From positions 60,473-124,472 of the forward strand of contig NZ_BAAAZR010000036.1 of NCBI RefSeq assembly GCF_039537005.1: DNA of 64,000 bases, in the 5' to 3' direction. Source of the stretch: Sphaerisporangium flaviroseum. GTDB lineage: Bacteria > Actinomycetota > Actinomycetes > Streptosporangiales > Streptosporangiaceae. Positions 1-6,927 of the stretch are shown here, in pieces. Under the pieces are notes generated by a model. That model made no database searches, was not told where the DNA came from, and was given only the letters and a program-made list of their open reading frames with translations. Numbering within the stretch: position 1 is the stretch's first letter; every line of letters begins with the position of its first letter. Position numbers and translations under genes: made by a program.

Positions 1-1
1 G

Positions 2-199
2 GGGGTCGCCTGGCGGCCGTTGCTCGGCGACCCGCTGGCCTGGCGGGTGTCGGTGGCGTGGCAGCGGCCGTCCGACGCGATGGCGGAGTTCTGCGCGGTG
101 GCCGTGCGCGTGCTACGGGACAATGCCGGGATGGTCGACGACGGTGCGGCGCGGGCGCGCAGGATCAGCCCGCGCCCGGCTTCGGGGCTGCTCGCATGA
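2..199 (+). CDS. LysR-type regulator, C-terminal end (partial)
   Basis: The reading frame is open from the window edge to a TGA at 197-199. It ends in a tail typical of the LysR effector-binding domain (WRPLLGDPLAWRVSVAWQRP and following). The last codons overlap the ATG of the next gene in an ATGA arrangement, so the two are probably translationally coupled. LysR regulators next to beta-lactamase-fold genes are a known pairing (AmpR-type logic), but usually they are divergent; here they are tandem. Only about 65 residues are visible, so the family call rests on the C-terminal signature alone. Confidence 0.55.
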   Translation, partial: GVAWRPLLGDPLAWRVSVAWQRPSDAMAEFCAVAVRVLRDNAGMVDDGAARARRISPRPASGLLA

Positions 200-1056
200 G
201 GGCTCCCGACCTGCAGGGCATCTTCCGCGCGGCGTCGGTCACCGGCGGCCTGCACGCCGTCGACCTCGACAGCGGAGCGGAGATCGGGATCGGCCCGGAC
301 GAGGCCGTCGTCCTGGCGTCGGTGTTCAAGCTGCCCCTGCTGGTCGAGTTCTACAGGCAGGCCGAGGCCGGGATCCTCGACCCCTCGCAGCCCTGCCGCG
401 TCGGCACCGCCGAACGGACGGCCGGGGGCACGGGGCTGGCCGCCATGCTCGACGAGGCGACGCTCTCCCTGCGGGACCTGGCCTATCTCATGATCGCGGT
501 GAGCGACAACGCCGCCGCGGACGTCGTGGCGCGGCACGTCGGGCTGGACTCGGTCAACGCCATGCTGTCGGCGTCCGGTCTGCCGAACACGTGGATCGAG
601 CACGACTGCCGCGGGCTGTTCGCGGCGCTGGAGGCGGACGCCGGGGCCCTGACCGCGCCGCTCGATCCCCGCACGGTCGGCCGCCTGCGCGTGCTCGACC
701 CGGCGCACACCAACCGGAGCACCCCCAGGGAGATGACCCGGCTGCTCGGCATGGTGTGGCGGGACGAGGCCGCCGGGCCCGAGGCGTGCGCCGCGGTCCG
801 CCGCCTGCTCGGCCTGCAGGTGTGGCCCCATCGCCTGGCCTCGGGATTCCCCTACGACGACGTCGTCGTCAGCGGCAAGACGGGCTCACTGCCGACCCTC
901 CGCAACGAGGTCGGCGTCGTGGAGTACCCCGACGGCGGGCGGTACGCCGTGGCGGTGTTCACCCGCTCGATCGGCACCGCGCAGAACCAGCCGAGGGCCG
1001 ACGCCGCCATCGGCACCGTCGCCCGGGCGGCGGTGGACCACCTCCGCTCGCTCTGA
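196..1056 (+). CDS. Class A beta-lactamase-like serine hydrolase
   Basis: This 286-residue protein carries the penicillin-recognising hydrolase motifs in order: SxxK (S42-V-F-K45), SDN (about 103-105) and KTG (about 228-230). The start at 196 is chosen because it overlaps the upstream regulator stop (ATGA) and homology begins soon after; an in-frame extension upstream lies in the regulator gene. No signal peptide is visible, which is odd for a secreted beta-lactamase. The omega-loop glutamate of the usual ExxLN motif is not evident between SDN and KTG, where a divergent segment sits instead. It may therefore be a cytosolic class A-like esterase or PBP-like hydrolase rather than a true resistance enzyme. 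Confidence 0.8.
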   Translation: MRAPDLQGIFRAASVTGGLHAVDLDSGAEIGIGPDEAVVLASVFKLPLLVEFYRQAEAGILDPSQPCRVGTAERTAGGTGLAAMLDEATLSLRDLAYLMIAVSDNAAADVVARHVGLDSVNAMLSASGLPNTWIEHDCRGLFAALEADAGALTAPLDPRTVGRLRVLDPAHTNRSTPREMTRLLGMVWRDEAAGPEACAAVRRLLGLQVWPHRLASGFPYDDVVVSGKTGSLPTLRNEVGVVEYPDGGRYAVAVFTRSIGTAQNQPRADAAIGTVARAAVDHLRSL

Positions 1057-1245
1057 CGCCCTCTCTCCGCTCGGCGTCTCACCCTCTTCAAAGCACGGAC
1101 GCCAGGTGCGCGCCACCTTCCCGATTTCCCCATCACCCGCGTGCCGTGCTGGACCGGTGACGCCACGTAGTGACATGACTCGAATAGGCAGTCATTTCGG
1201 GAGTCGCCGGTCCAGCACCGGCAACAGCCAGGAAGAGGTGTCATT

Positions 1246-1776
1246 ATGTGCGTCCATACCACCAAGACCGCCTCACGACCTGAGGAGACGCCTGCCCGGC
1301 CGCGCGCCGGGCACCACGGAGCGTCCTCGGGACAGCGCCGCCGGCGGCTGGCGACGCTGGTCCTGCCGCTCGCCACGGCGTCCCTGGCGGGATCGGCGCT
1401 CACGACGGCGACCGCCGCCGCCCACGCGGCCGTGGCCGACTCGGTGCGGGCCGACCGGGTCGTCACCGTGAACACCGAGACCGGCGGGCACATCAACGTA
1501 CGGGCCAAGGCCTCGATGGACAGCAGGGTGGTGGGCAAGCGGCGGGACGGCCAGCGGGTCGCCATCGTCTGCCACAAGGTGGGCGACCAGGTCTCGGGCA
1601 CCTACGGGACCAGCAGGTTCTGGGACCTGCTCGCCTCAGGAGGGTACGTCTCGGACGCCTACCTGAGCACCGGGTCCAACGCGCCGGTGGTCCCGATGTG
1701 CGGCCGGGCGGCCAAGGAGCCACCGCACCGGGCGCTCGCCCCTCGCATCCACATCGGTTTCATCTCACACCGGTGA
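1246..1776 (+). CDS. Secreted SH3-domain-like protein
   Basis: This 176-residue protein has an Arg-rich N-region and a hydrophobic stretch (about 38-60) ending in Ala-rich residues, which reads as a Sec signal peptide with cleavage near AHAAVA. The mature part has the bacterial SH3 pattern: INVRAKASMDSRVVGKRRDGQRV, then VSGTYGTSRFWDLL and GYVSDAYL. Two cysteines (in VCHK and MCGR) could form a disulfide. A good ribosome binding site (AGGAAGAGG) lies about 7 bases before the ATG. Such proteins are abundant in actinomycetes and usually of unknown role, probably cell-wall binding. It is monocistronic. Confidence 0.75.
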   Translation: MCVHTTKTASRPEETPARPRAGHHGASSGQRRRRLATLVLPLATASLAGSALTTATAAAHAAVADSVRADRVVTVNTETGGHINVRAKASMDSRVVGKRRDGQRVAIVCHKVGDQVSGTYGTSRFWDLLASGGYVSDAYLSTGSNAPVVPMCGRAAKEPPHRALAPRIHIGFISHR

Positions 1777-1868
1777 GGTGCCGGCGCGTGCACGCTCAAC
1801 GTGACCGGAGATGACCACCTCCATGATGTCAAGCGGTGCATGCGATCCATGAGCGTAGTGCTGACGCC

Positions 1869-1900
1869 GTAGGCCCGTCCGGCGTACCGGACGGGCCTAC
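1869..1900. terminator. Bidirectional hairpin terminator
   Basis: A perfect 14-bp inverted repeat (GTAGGCCCGTCCGG / its complement) with a 4-base loop sits between the convergent SH3 gene and glpK, so it can serve both strands. Confidence 0.75.
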
Positions 1901-1922
1901 TAAAGCAGGGCGACCGTGCAGG

Positions 1923-3440
1923 TCAGTCGACGTCCACCCAGTTCATCGTGCGCTCCACGGCCTTCTTCCAGCCCGTGTAGCCCCCGGCGCGCTGCTCGTC
2001 GCTCCAGGTCGGCAGCCAGCGCTTGTCCTCGTTCCAGTTCCGCTTGAGCTCCTCGGTGGAGCCCCAGAAGCCGAGGGCGAGGCCGGCGGCGTAGGCGGCG
2101 CCGAGCGCGGTGGTCTCGGCCACGACCGGCTTGGACACCGGCACGCCGAGGATGTCGGCCTGGATCTGCATGCACAGGTCGTTGGCGGTCACGCCGCCGT
2201 CGACGCGCAGCACGTCCAGGGGGACGCCCGAGTCGTTCTGCATGGCCTCGACGACGTCCCTGGTCTGGTAGCAGATCGCCTCCAGGGTGGCCCGCGCGAT
2301 GTGCGCGTTGGTGTTGAACCGGGACAGCCCGACGATCGCGCCGCGCGCGTCGGACCGCCAGTACGGGGCGAACAGGCCGGAGAAGGCGGGCACGAAGTAC
2401 ACGCCCCCGTTGTCGTCGACCTGCCGCGCCAGGGACTCGCTCTGCGCCGCGCCGGAGATGATGCCGAGCTGGTCGCGCAGCCACTGCACCGCGGAGCCCG
2501 TCACGGCGATCGAGCCCTCCAGCGCGTACACCGGCTTCTCGCTGCCGAACTGGTAGCAGACGGTCGTGAGCAGGCCGTGCTCGGACCGGACCAGTTCGTT
2601 GCCGGTGTTGAGCAGCAGGAAGTTACCGGTGCCGTAGGTGTTCTTGGCCTCGCCGACGCCGAAGCACACCTGGCCCACGGTCGCCGCCTGCTGGTCGCCG
2701 AGGTCCCCGGAGAGCGGGACCTCGCCGTGCAGCGGTCCGTTGGCCCGCGTGACGCCGTACAGGTCGGGGTTGGAGGAGGGCCGGATCTGGGGCAGCATCT
2801 GGCGGGGGATGCCGAAGAACGACAGCAGCTCGTCGTCCCAGTCGAGCGTCTCCAGGTTCATGAGCATGGTGCGGCTGGCGTTGGTGGGGTCGGTGACGTG
2901 CACCCCGCCGTCGGTGCCGCCGGTGAGGTTCCACAGCAGCCAGGTGTCGGTGTTGCCGAAGACCGCCTCCCCCGCCTCGGCCGCCGCCCGGACGCCGTCG
3001 ACGTTGTCGAGGATCCACTGGATCTTGCCGCCGGAGAAGTAGGTCGCCGGGGGAAGCCCGGCCTTGCGCCGGATGACGTCGCCCTTGCCCTCGCGCTCCA
3101 GCGCGCTGGCGATGCGGTCGGTCCGGGTGTCCTGCCAGACGATGGCGTTGTAGTACGGCCGTCCTGTCCTGCGGTTCCAGACCACGGCGGTCTCGCGCTG
3201 GTTGGTGATGCCGAGCGCGACCAGGTCGGCCGCGGACAGATTGGCCTTGCCGAGCGCGGTCTCGACGACCGCGCGGGTGCGCTCCCAGATCTCCACGGGG
3301 TTGTGCTCGACCCACCCGGCCTGCGGGAGGATCTGCTGGTGTTCGAGCTGGTGGCGGGCGATCTCGTTGCCACCGTGGTCGAAGATCATGAAGCGGGTGC
3401 TCGTCGTGCCCTGGTCGACTGCTCCAACGAAGTCAGCCAT
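1923..3440 (-). CDS. glpK: Glycerol kinase
   Basis: This 505-residue FGGY-family kinase phosphorylates glycerol to sn-glycerol 3-phosphate with ATP in the cytoplasm. It starts with the family signature FVGAVDQGTTSTRFMIFD, contains GWVEHNPVEIW, GITNQRETAVVW and YYNAIVWQDTRT in the N-domain, and the C-terminal ATPase motifs TLGAAYAAGLALGFW and RVDGGVTANDLCMQ. Length matches the family. A GGAGG lies about 10 bases before the ATG. The aquaglyceroporin gene lies 117 bases upstream on the same strand, so facilitated uptake and trapping of glycerol are linked. No glycerol-3-phosphate dehydrogenase (glpD) is present in the window. Confidence 0.97.
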   Translation of the reverse strand: MADFVGAVDQGTTSTRFMIFDHGGNEIARHQLEHQQILPQAGWVEHNPVEIWERTRAVVETALGKANLSAADLVALGITNQRETAVVWNRRTGRPYYNAIVWQDTRTDRIASALEREGKGDVIRRKAGLPPATYFSGGKIQWILDNVDGVRAAAEAGEAVFGNTDTWLLWNLTGGTDGGVHVTDPTNASRTMLMNLETLDWDDELLSFFGIPRQMLPQIRPSSNPDLYGVTRANGPLHGEVPLSGDLGDQQAATVGQVCFGVGEAKNTYGTGNFLLLNTGNELVRSEHGLLTTVCYQFGSEKPVYALEGSIAVTGSAVQWLRDQLGIISGAAQSESLARQVDDNGGVYFVPAFSGLFAPYWRSDARGAIVGLSRFNTNAHIARATLEAICYQTRDVVEAMQNDSGVPLDVLRVDGGVTANDLCMQIQADILGVPVSKPVVAETTALGAAYAAGLALGFWGSTEELKRNWNEDKRWLPTWSDEQRAGGYTGWKKAVERTMNWVDVD

Positions 3441-3557
3441 GAAATGTTGCCTCCTTTGTGACCCGCGGGTGCGGCCCCGCGAGCCGGCGTTCCCTTCGCG
3501 TCCGTGCCTGCCCGTGGCCGCTCGGCGCGCCGAGCGGCGGGCGTGCCGGCCGGCGCC

Positions 3558-4379
3558 TCAGACGGCTTCCCTCTCGGTCGGGACGGTACCTGGCTCGGGC
3601 TCCGCCAAGGTGGGCAGGAAGCGGCCGACCAGCACCTGGTAGAGGCCGGCTCCCAGCACGCCTCCGATGATCGGCGCCAGGATGGGCACCCAGAAGTAGA
3701 GGTTTCCGTACTGATCTCGCCAGGCCGTTTCGTATCCGGTCAGGAACGAGGCGAGGCGGGGGCCGAAGTCACGGGCGGGGTTGATGGCGTACCCGGCGTT
3801 GGTGCCCCAGGCCATGCCGATGGCCACGACGATGAGGCCGACGATGAACGGGGCGAGGTTGGCCGCCGGGGAGCTGTTGTTGAGGTCGGTGACCGCGAGG
3901 ACGAGGAAGAGGAGGATCGCGGTGCCGATCACCTGGTCCCGGAAGGCGCCCCACTCGGTCACGGGCAGTGCCCCGTTGCCCGGCAGGGTGGAGAAGACGC
4001 CCTGGCTCTTGATCGTGAGTCCGGGGTCGAACTTGGAGAGCACCTCGGTGTAGTTCCACCTGACCAGGAGCGCCGCCACGAAGGCGCCCGCGGTCTGTGC
4101 GAGCGAGTAGGGGAGGACCTTGCGCCACTCGAAGCCCTTGAAGACGGCAAGGGCGATGGTGACGGCGGGATTGAGGTGCGCGCCGCTGATCCGGCCCGCG
4201 ACGTAGATACCGAGCGTGACGCCGAGTCCCCATGCCCACGCGATGCTGTCGTGGTCGCCGATGCCGCCCGCGACCACCTGTGCCACGACCGCTGCACCGA
4301 AGAGGATGAGGATCAGCGTGCCCGCGAACTCCGCGGCAAGCTCACCGAGCAGACTGGGGGCTTCCCTCGGTTTGGCCAT
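3558..4379 (-). CDS. glpF: Glycerol uptake facilitator (aquaglyceroporin)
   Basis: This 273-residue MIP-family channel has six membrane segments and both pore motifs, HLNPAVT and GYAINPARDFGPRL. The Asp after the second NPA motif is the residue that distinguishes glycerol facilitators from water-only aquaporins. The start at 4379 (MAKPREAPSLLGEL) is supported by AAGGAG about 7 bases upstream; a longer in-frame extension to 4592 is mostly non-coding in character. It is the first gene of the glpF-glpK unit. A TTGACC-like -35 box is visible near 4545-4550 on the minus strand, but its -10 (TGTCAG) is weak. Confidence 0.95.
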   Translation of the reverse strand: MAKPREAPSLLGELAAEFAGTLILILFGAAVVAQVVAGGIGDHDSIAWAWGLGVTLGIYVAGRISGAHLNPAVTIALAVFKGFEWRKVLPYSLAQTAGAFVAALLVRWNYTEVLSKFDPGLTIKSQGVFSTLPGNGALPVTEWGAFRDQVIGTAILLFLVLAVTDLNNSSPAANLAPFIVGLIVVAIGMAWGTNAGYAINPARDFGPRLASFLTGYETAWRDQYGNLYFWVPILAPIIGGVLGAGLYQVLVGRFLPTLAEPEPGTVPTEREAV

Positions 4380-4746
4380 GTCTTTCTCCTTACTTGTTGC
4401 TGTACGACTCGCGTCCGTCCGTAGACCGCCGTGAGGCGAAGACCGGTCGCACCGCGGGTCACCCGACGAGGTCCTGACACCTCGCAGGTCTCGTGACCTG
4501 CAGCAACACTGCACCCCAACGCTGACAAGACACGTTAACGACGGGGTCAAGAATATTTTGCCGACATGCCCTGACACAGTCGGCATCGTCATGGACTGTT
4601 ACGGTCTCCGCACTGATCAGGCTTCCCGATTATGAAGAACTGACGCGAAATTTCAACGGCAAGATTGTCGATCTTGCGGCAACCCCAGGAAACCGGCCCC
4701 TCGAATCGTCTCCGGACCGGGGGTGGCCGTCCGGCGCCGGCCCGCG

Positions 4747-4762
4747 TACCGCGATCGCGGTA
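4747..4762. promoter_or_regulatory. 16-bp palindrome upstream of the two-component system
   Basis: The sequence TACCGCGATCGCGGTA is a perfect palindrome 59 bases before the histidine kinase start. A near-identical palindrome (TACGGCGATCGCCGTA) lies at 6761-6776 before the RND gene. Both fit TACSGCGATCGCSGTA, so a common regulator, possibly the adjacent response regulator, may bind both. Confidence 0.6.
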
Positions 4763-4808
4763 GCGGTGTACGGTCCCCGAAGACGAGGAAACGTGGCCAG
4801 GTCAGCCC

Positions 4809-4814
4809 TAGTGT
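4809..4814 (+). promoter_or_regulatory. -10 box placing the histidine kinase start as leaderless
   Basis: TAGTGT fits the actinobacterial TANNNT consensus and ends exactly 6 bases before the GTG at 4821. The intervening GAGGAC is too close to the start to act as a normal ribosome binding site. No clear -35 hexamer is seen. Confidence 0.4.
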
Positions 4815-4820
4815 GAGGAC

Positions 4821-6002
4821 GTGAGTCGTGTGATCCGGCTGCGAGACGCCATCCGCTCCCGCCCTTACCTCGTGGACACCGCCATTGCGGTGCTCACCTT
4901 CGCGGCGACGATGGCCGGCCGGCCCGGCGGCCATCCCGAACGTGCCGTGCCGCTGACCTCGGCCACCATCGCGCTCGGCGCGGTGATGTGCGCGGCCCTG
5001 GTGTTCCGGCGCGCGTGGCCGCGCACCGTCGCCGCCGTCGCCGTGGCCGGTCTCATCGTCAGCCTCGTCGCCGGAGGCCCGCGCACCCCCCTCGACCTCG
5101 CCACCGCCGTCGCGCTGGCCACCCTGGCGACCCACAACCCCCGCCGGGTCGCGTGGACGGCGGGAGCGATCTCGGCGATCCTCCTGGCCGGGACGCGCAT
5201 CGCCGTCTCCGACGTGTCCTGGATGGGGCAGGAGGTGGCCGGGCAGATCGCGTGGATCGGCATGGCGATCGCGGCGGGAGACTCCCTGCGCAGCCGCCGC
5301 GCCTACATCTCCGCCGTGGAGGAACGCGCGCGCCGGGCCGAGCAGACCCGTGAGGAGGAGGCCGAGCGGCGGGTGATGGAGGAACGGCTGCGGATCGCCA
5401 GGGAACTGCACGACGTGCTCGCCCACCACATCGCGCTCATCAACGTCCAAGCGCAGGTCGCCTCGCACGTGATGGACGACGAGCCGCGCCAGGCCCGCGA
5501 GGCCCTCGGGCACATCCGCCAGGCCGGCCGGTCGGCGCTGGAGGAGTTGCGCACCACGGTCGGCCTGCTGCGCCGGCCCGGCACCGTCGAGGAACTGCCC
5601 ACCGAGCCCGCGCCGGGTCTCGACCGCCTTCCCGAGCTGATCACGTCCTTCACCGCGGCGGGCCTCACGGTCGACTGCCGCCTCGAAGGCACGCCGCGGC
5701 CGCTGCCGTCCCCGGTGGAGCTGACGGCGTTCCGCGTCGTCCAGGAGGCGCTGACCAACGTCAGCAAGCACGCGGGCAAGGCGACGACGCAGGTGCGGAT
5801 CACCTACGGGCGCCGCGACCTGACCGTCGACGTCACCGACGACGGCCGCGGCGGCGGGAACGCCACCTCGACCGGCCACGGCCTGGTGGGCATGCGCGAA
5901 CGGGCCCTGTCGGTGGGCGGGACGTTCAGCGTCGGGCCGTTCACCGAACGCGGCTTCCGCGTCCACGCGGTGTTGCCCGCCCCCGAGACGAGCGCCATAT
6001 GA
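4821..6002 (+). CDS. NarL-type sensor histidine kinase
   Basis: This 393-residue protein has five or so hydrophobic segments in residues 15-150, a coiled-coil linker (EERARRAEQTREEEAERR), a HisKA_3 dimerisation domain with the phospho-acceptor His at about 197 (RIARELHDVLAHHIALI), and a C-terminal HATPase domain (VQEALTNVSKHAGKA; DDGRGGG; GHGLVGMRERALSVGG). No extracytoplasmic sensor domain of size is present, so it probably senses a membrane-borne signal, like DesK/LiaS-type kinases. The stop overlaps the response regulator ATG (ATGA). The GTG start is chosen from the -10 box 6 bases upstream. Confidence 0.92.
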   Translation: MSRVIRLRDAIRSRPYLVDTAIAVLTFAATMAGRPGGHPERAVPLTSATIALGAVMCAALVFRRAWPRTVAAVAVAGLIVSLVAGGPRTPLDLATAVALATLATHNPRRVAWTAGAISAILLAGTRIAVSDVSWMGQEVAGQIAWIGMAIAAGDSLRSRRAYISAVEERARRAEQTREEEAERRVMEERLRIARELHDVLAHHIALINVQAQVASHVMDDEPRQAREALGHIRQAGRSALEELRTTVGLLRRPGTVEELPTEPAPGLDRLPELITSFTAAGLTVDCRLEGTPRPLPSPVELTAFRVVQEALTNVSKHAGKATTQVRITYGRRDLTVDVTDDGRGGGNATSTGHGLVGMRERALSVGGTFSVGPFTERGFRVHAVLPAPETSAI

Positions 6003-6670
6003 CCGTCCGCGTCCTGCTGGCCGACGATCAGGCGCTGGTACGGGCCGGTTTCCGGGTCCTGATCGACTCCGCGCCCGACCTCGAAGTGGTCGGTGAGGCC
6101 GACACGGGGCAGGACGCGGTACGGCTGGCGCGGGACACCCGGGCCGACGTGGTGCTGATGGACATCCGCATGCCGGGGATGGACGGTCTCGCCGCCACGC
6201 AGGCCATCACCTCCGACGAGGACCTCGCGGCGGTGCGTGTCCTGGTGCTGACGACCTTCGAGATCGACGAGTACCTCTTCGCCGCCCTTCGCGCCGGGGC
6301 CAGCGGGTTCCTGGGCAAGGGGGTCGAGGCGGGCGAGTTGCAGGAGGCCATCCGCGTGGTCGCGCGTGGCGACGCGCTGCTGTCCCCCAGCGCGGTCAAG
6401 GGCCTCATCGCCCGGTTCCTGTCGGCGCCCGGAGCGCGGGTCGACCATTCGGCGCAGAGCCTGTCCGCGCTCACCGACCGGGAGCGCGAGGTCATGACGC
6501 TGGTCGCATGCGGGCTGACCAACGACGAAATCGCCGACCGTCTCGGCATAAGCCGTATGACCGCCAAGACCCACGCCAACCGTGCCATGATCAAGCTGGG
6601 CGCGCACGACCGCGCCCAGCTCGTGGTGATCGCCTACGAGACCGGTCTGGTCCGCCCCCAGGCACACTGA
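5999..6670 (+). CDS. NarL/LuxR-family response regulator
   Basis: This 223-residue regulator has a receiver domain (acid pair D9-D10, phospho-acceptor D55 in VVLMDIRMPG, LTTFE switch region, K in FLGKG) and a C-terminal LuxR helix-turn-helix (LTDREREVMTLVACGLTNDEIADRLGISRMTAKTHANRAMIKL). It overlaps the kinase gene by 4 bases and is surely its partner. LuxR-type regulators bind palindromes as dimers, and the two TACSGCGATCGCSGTA palindromes flanking this operon and the RND gene are plausible targets; that link is inference. Confidence 0.94.
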   Translation: MTVRVLLADDQALVRAGFRVLIDSAPDLEVVGEADTGQDAVRLARDTRADVVLMDIRMPGMDGLAATQAITSDEDLAAVRVLVLTTFEIDEYLFAALRAGASGFLGKGVEAGELQEAIRVVARGDALLSPSAVKGLIARFLSAPGARVDHSAQSLSALTDREREVMTLVACGLTNDEIADRLGISRMTAKTHANRAMIKLGAHDRAQLVVIAYETGLVRPQAH

Positions 6671-6756
6671 CCAGCTCGCCCTCGCCGGCCGGGACCCACC
6701 GCACGACGGCGTCATCCCATCCTCACCGGATCGGCGGGCGTGGTACTCCCCCGCGG

Positions 6757-6780
6757 GGCCTACGGCGATCGCCGTAGGCC
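6757..6780. promoter_or_regulatory. 24-bp perfect palindrome upstream of the RND exporter
   Basis: A perfect 24-bp palindrome centred on GCGATCGC lies between the response regulator and the RND gene, about 150 bases before its ATG. Its inner 16 bp (6761-6776) match the palindrome at 4747-4762 except for the symmetric C/G pair. As DNA it is an operator candidate; as RNA it could also form a terminator stem for the two-component operon, though no T run follows. Confidence 0.6.
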
Positions 6781-6927
6781 AAGACCATCCCCGCGACGGA
6801 CGTTCCCGCCTCCGGCACCGGCGAGCCTTGAAGTGCAGGCTGGGTCATCCTGCACTCGACCCGTACGAGCTGCGCCTCTCCCAACGACGCCAGGCGTCTA
6901 CCCGCCGAACCGACAAGAAGTGGACCG

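Noticed and set aside
1836..3461. 541-codon plus-strand ORF opposite glpK
   Set aside because: Shadow of the glycerol kinase frame in GC-rich DNA; low-complexity V/A/G/R composition and no domain.
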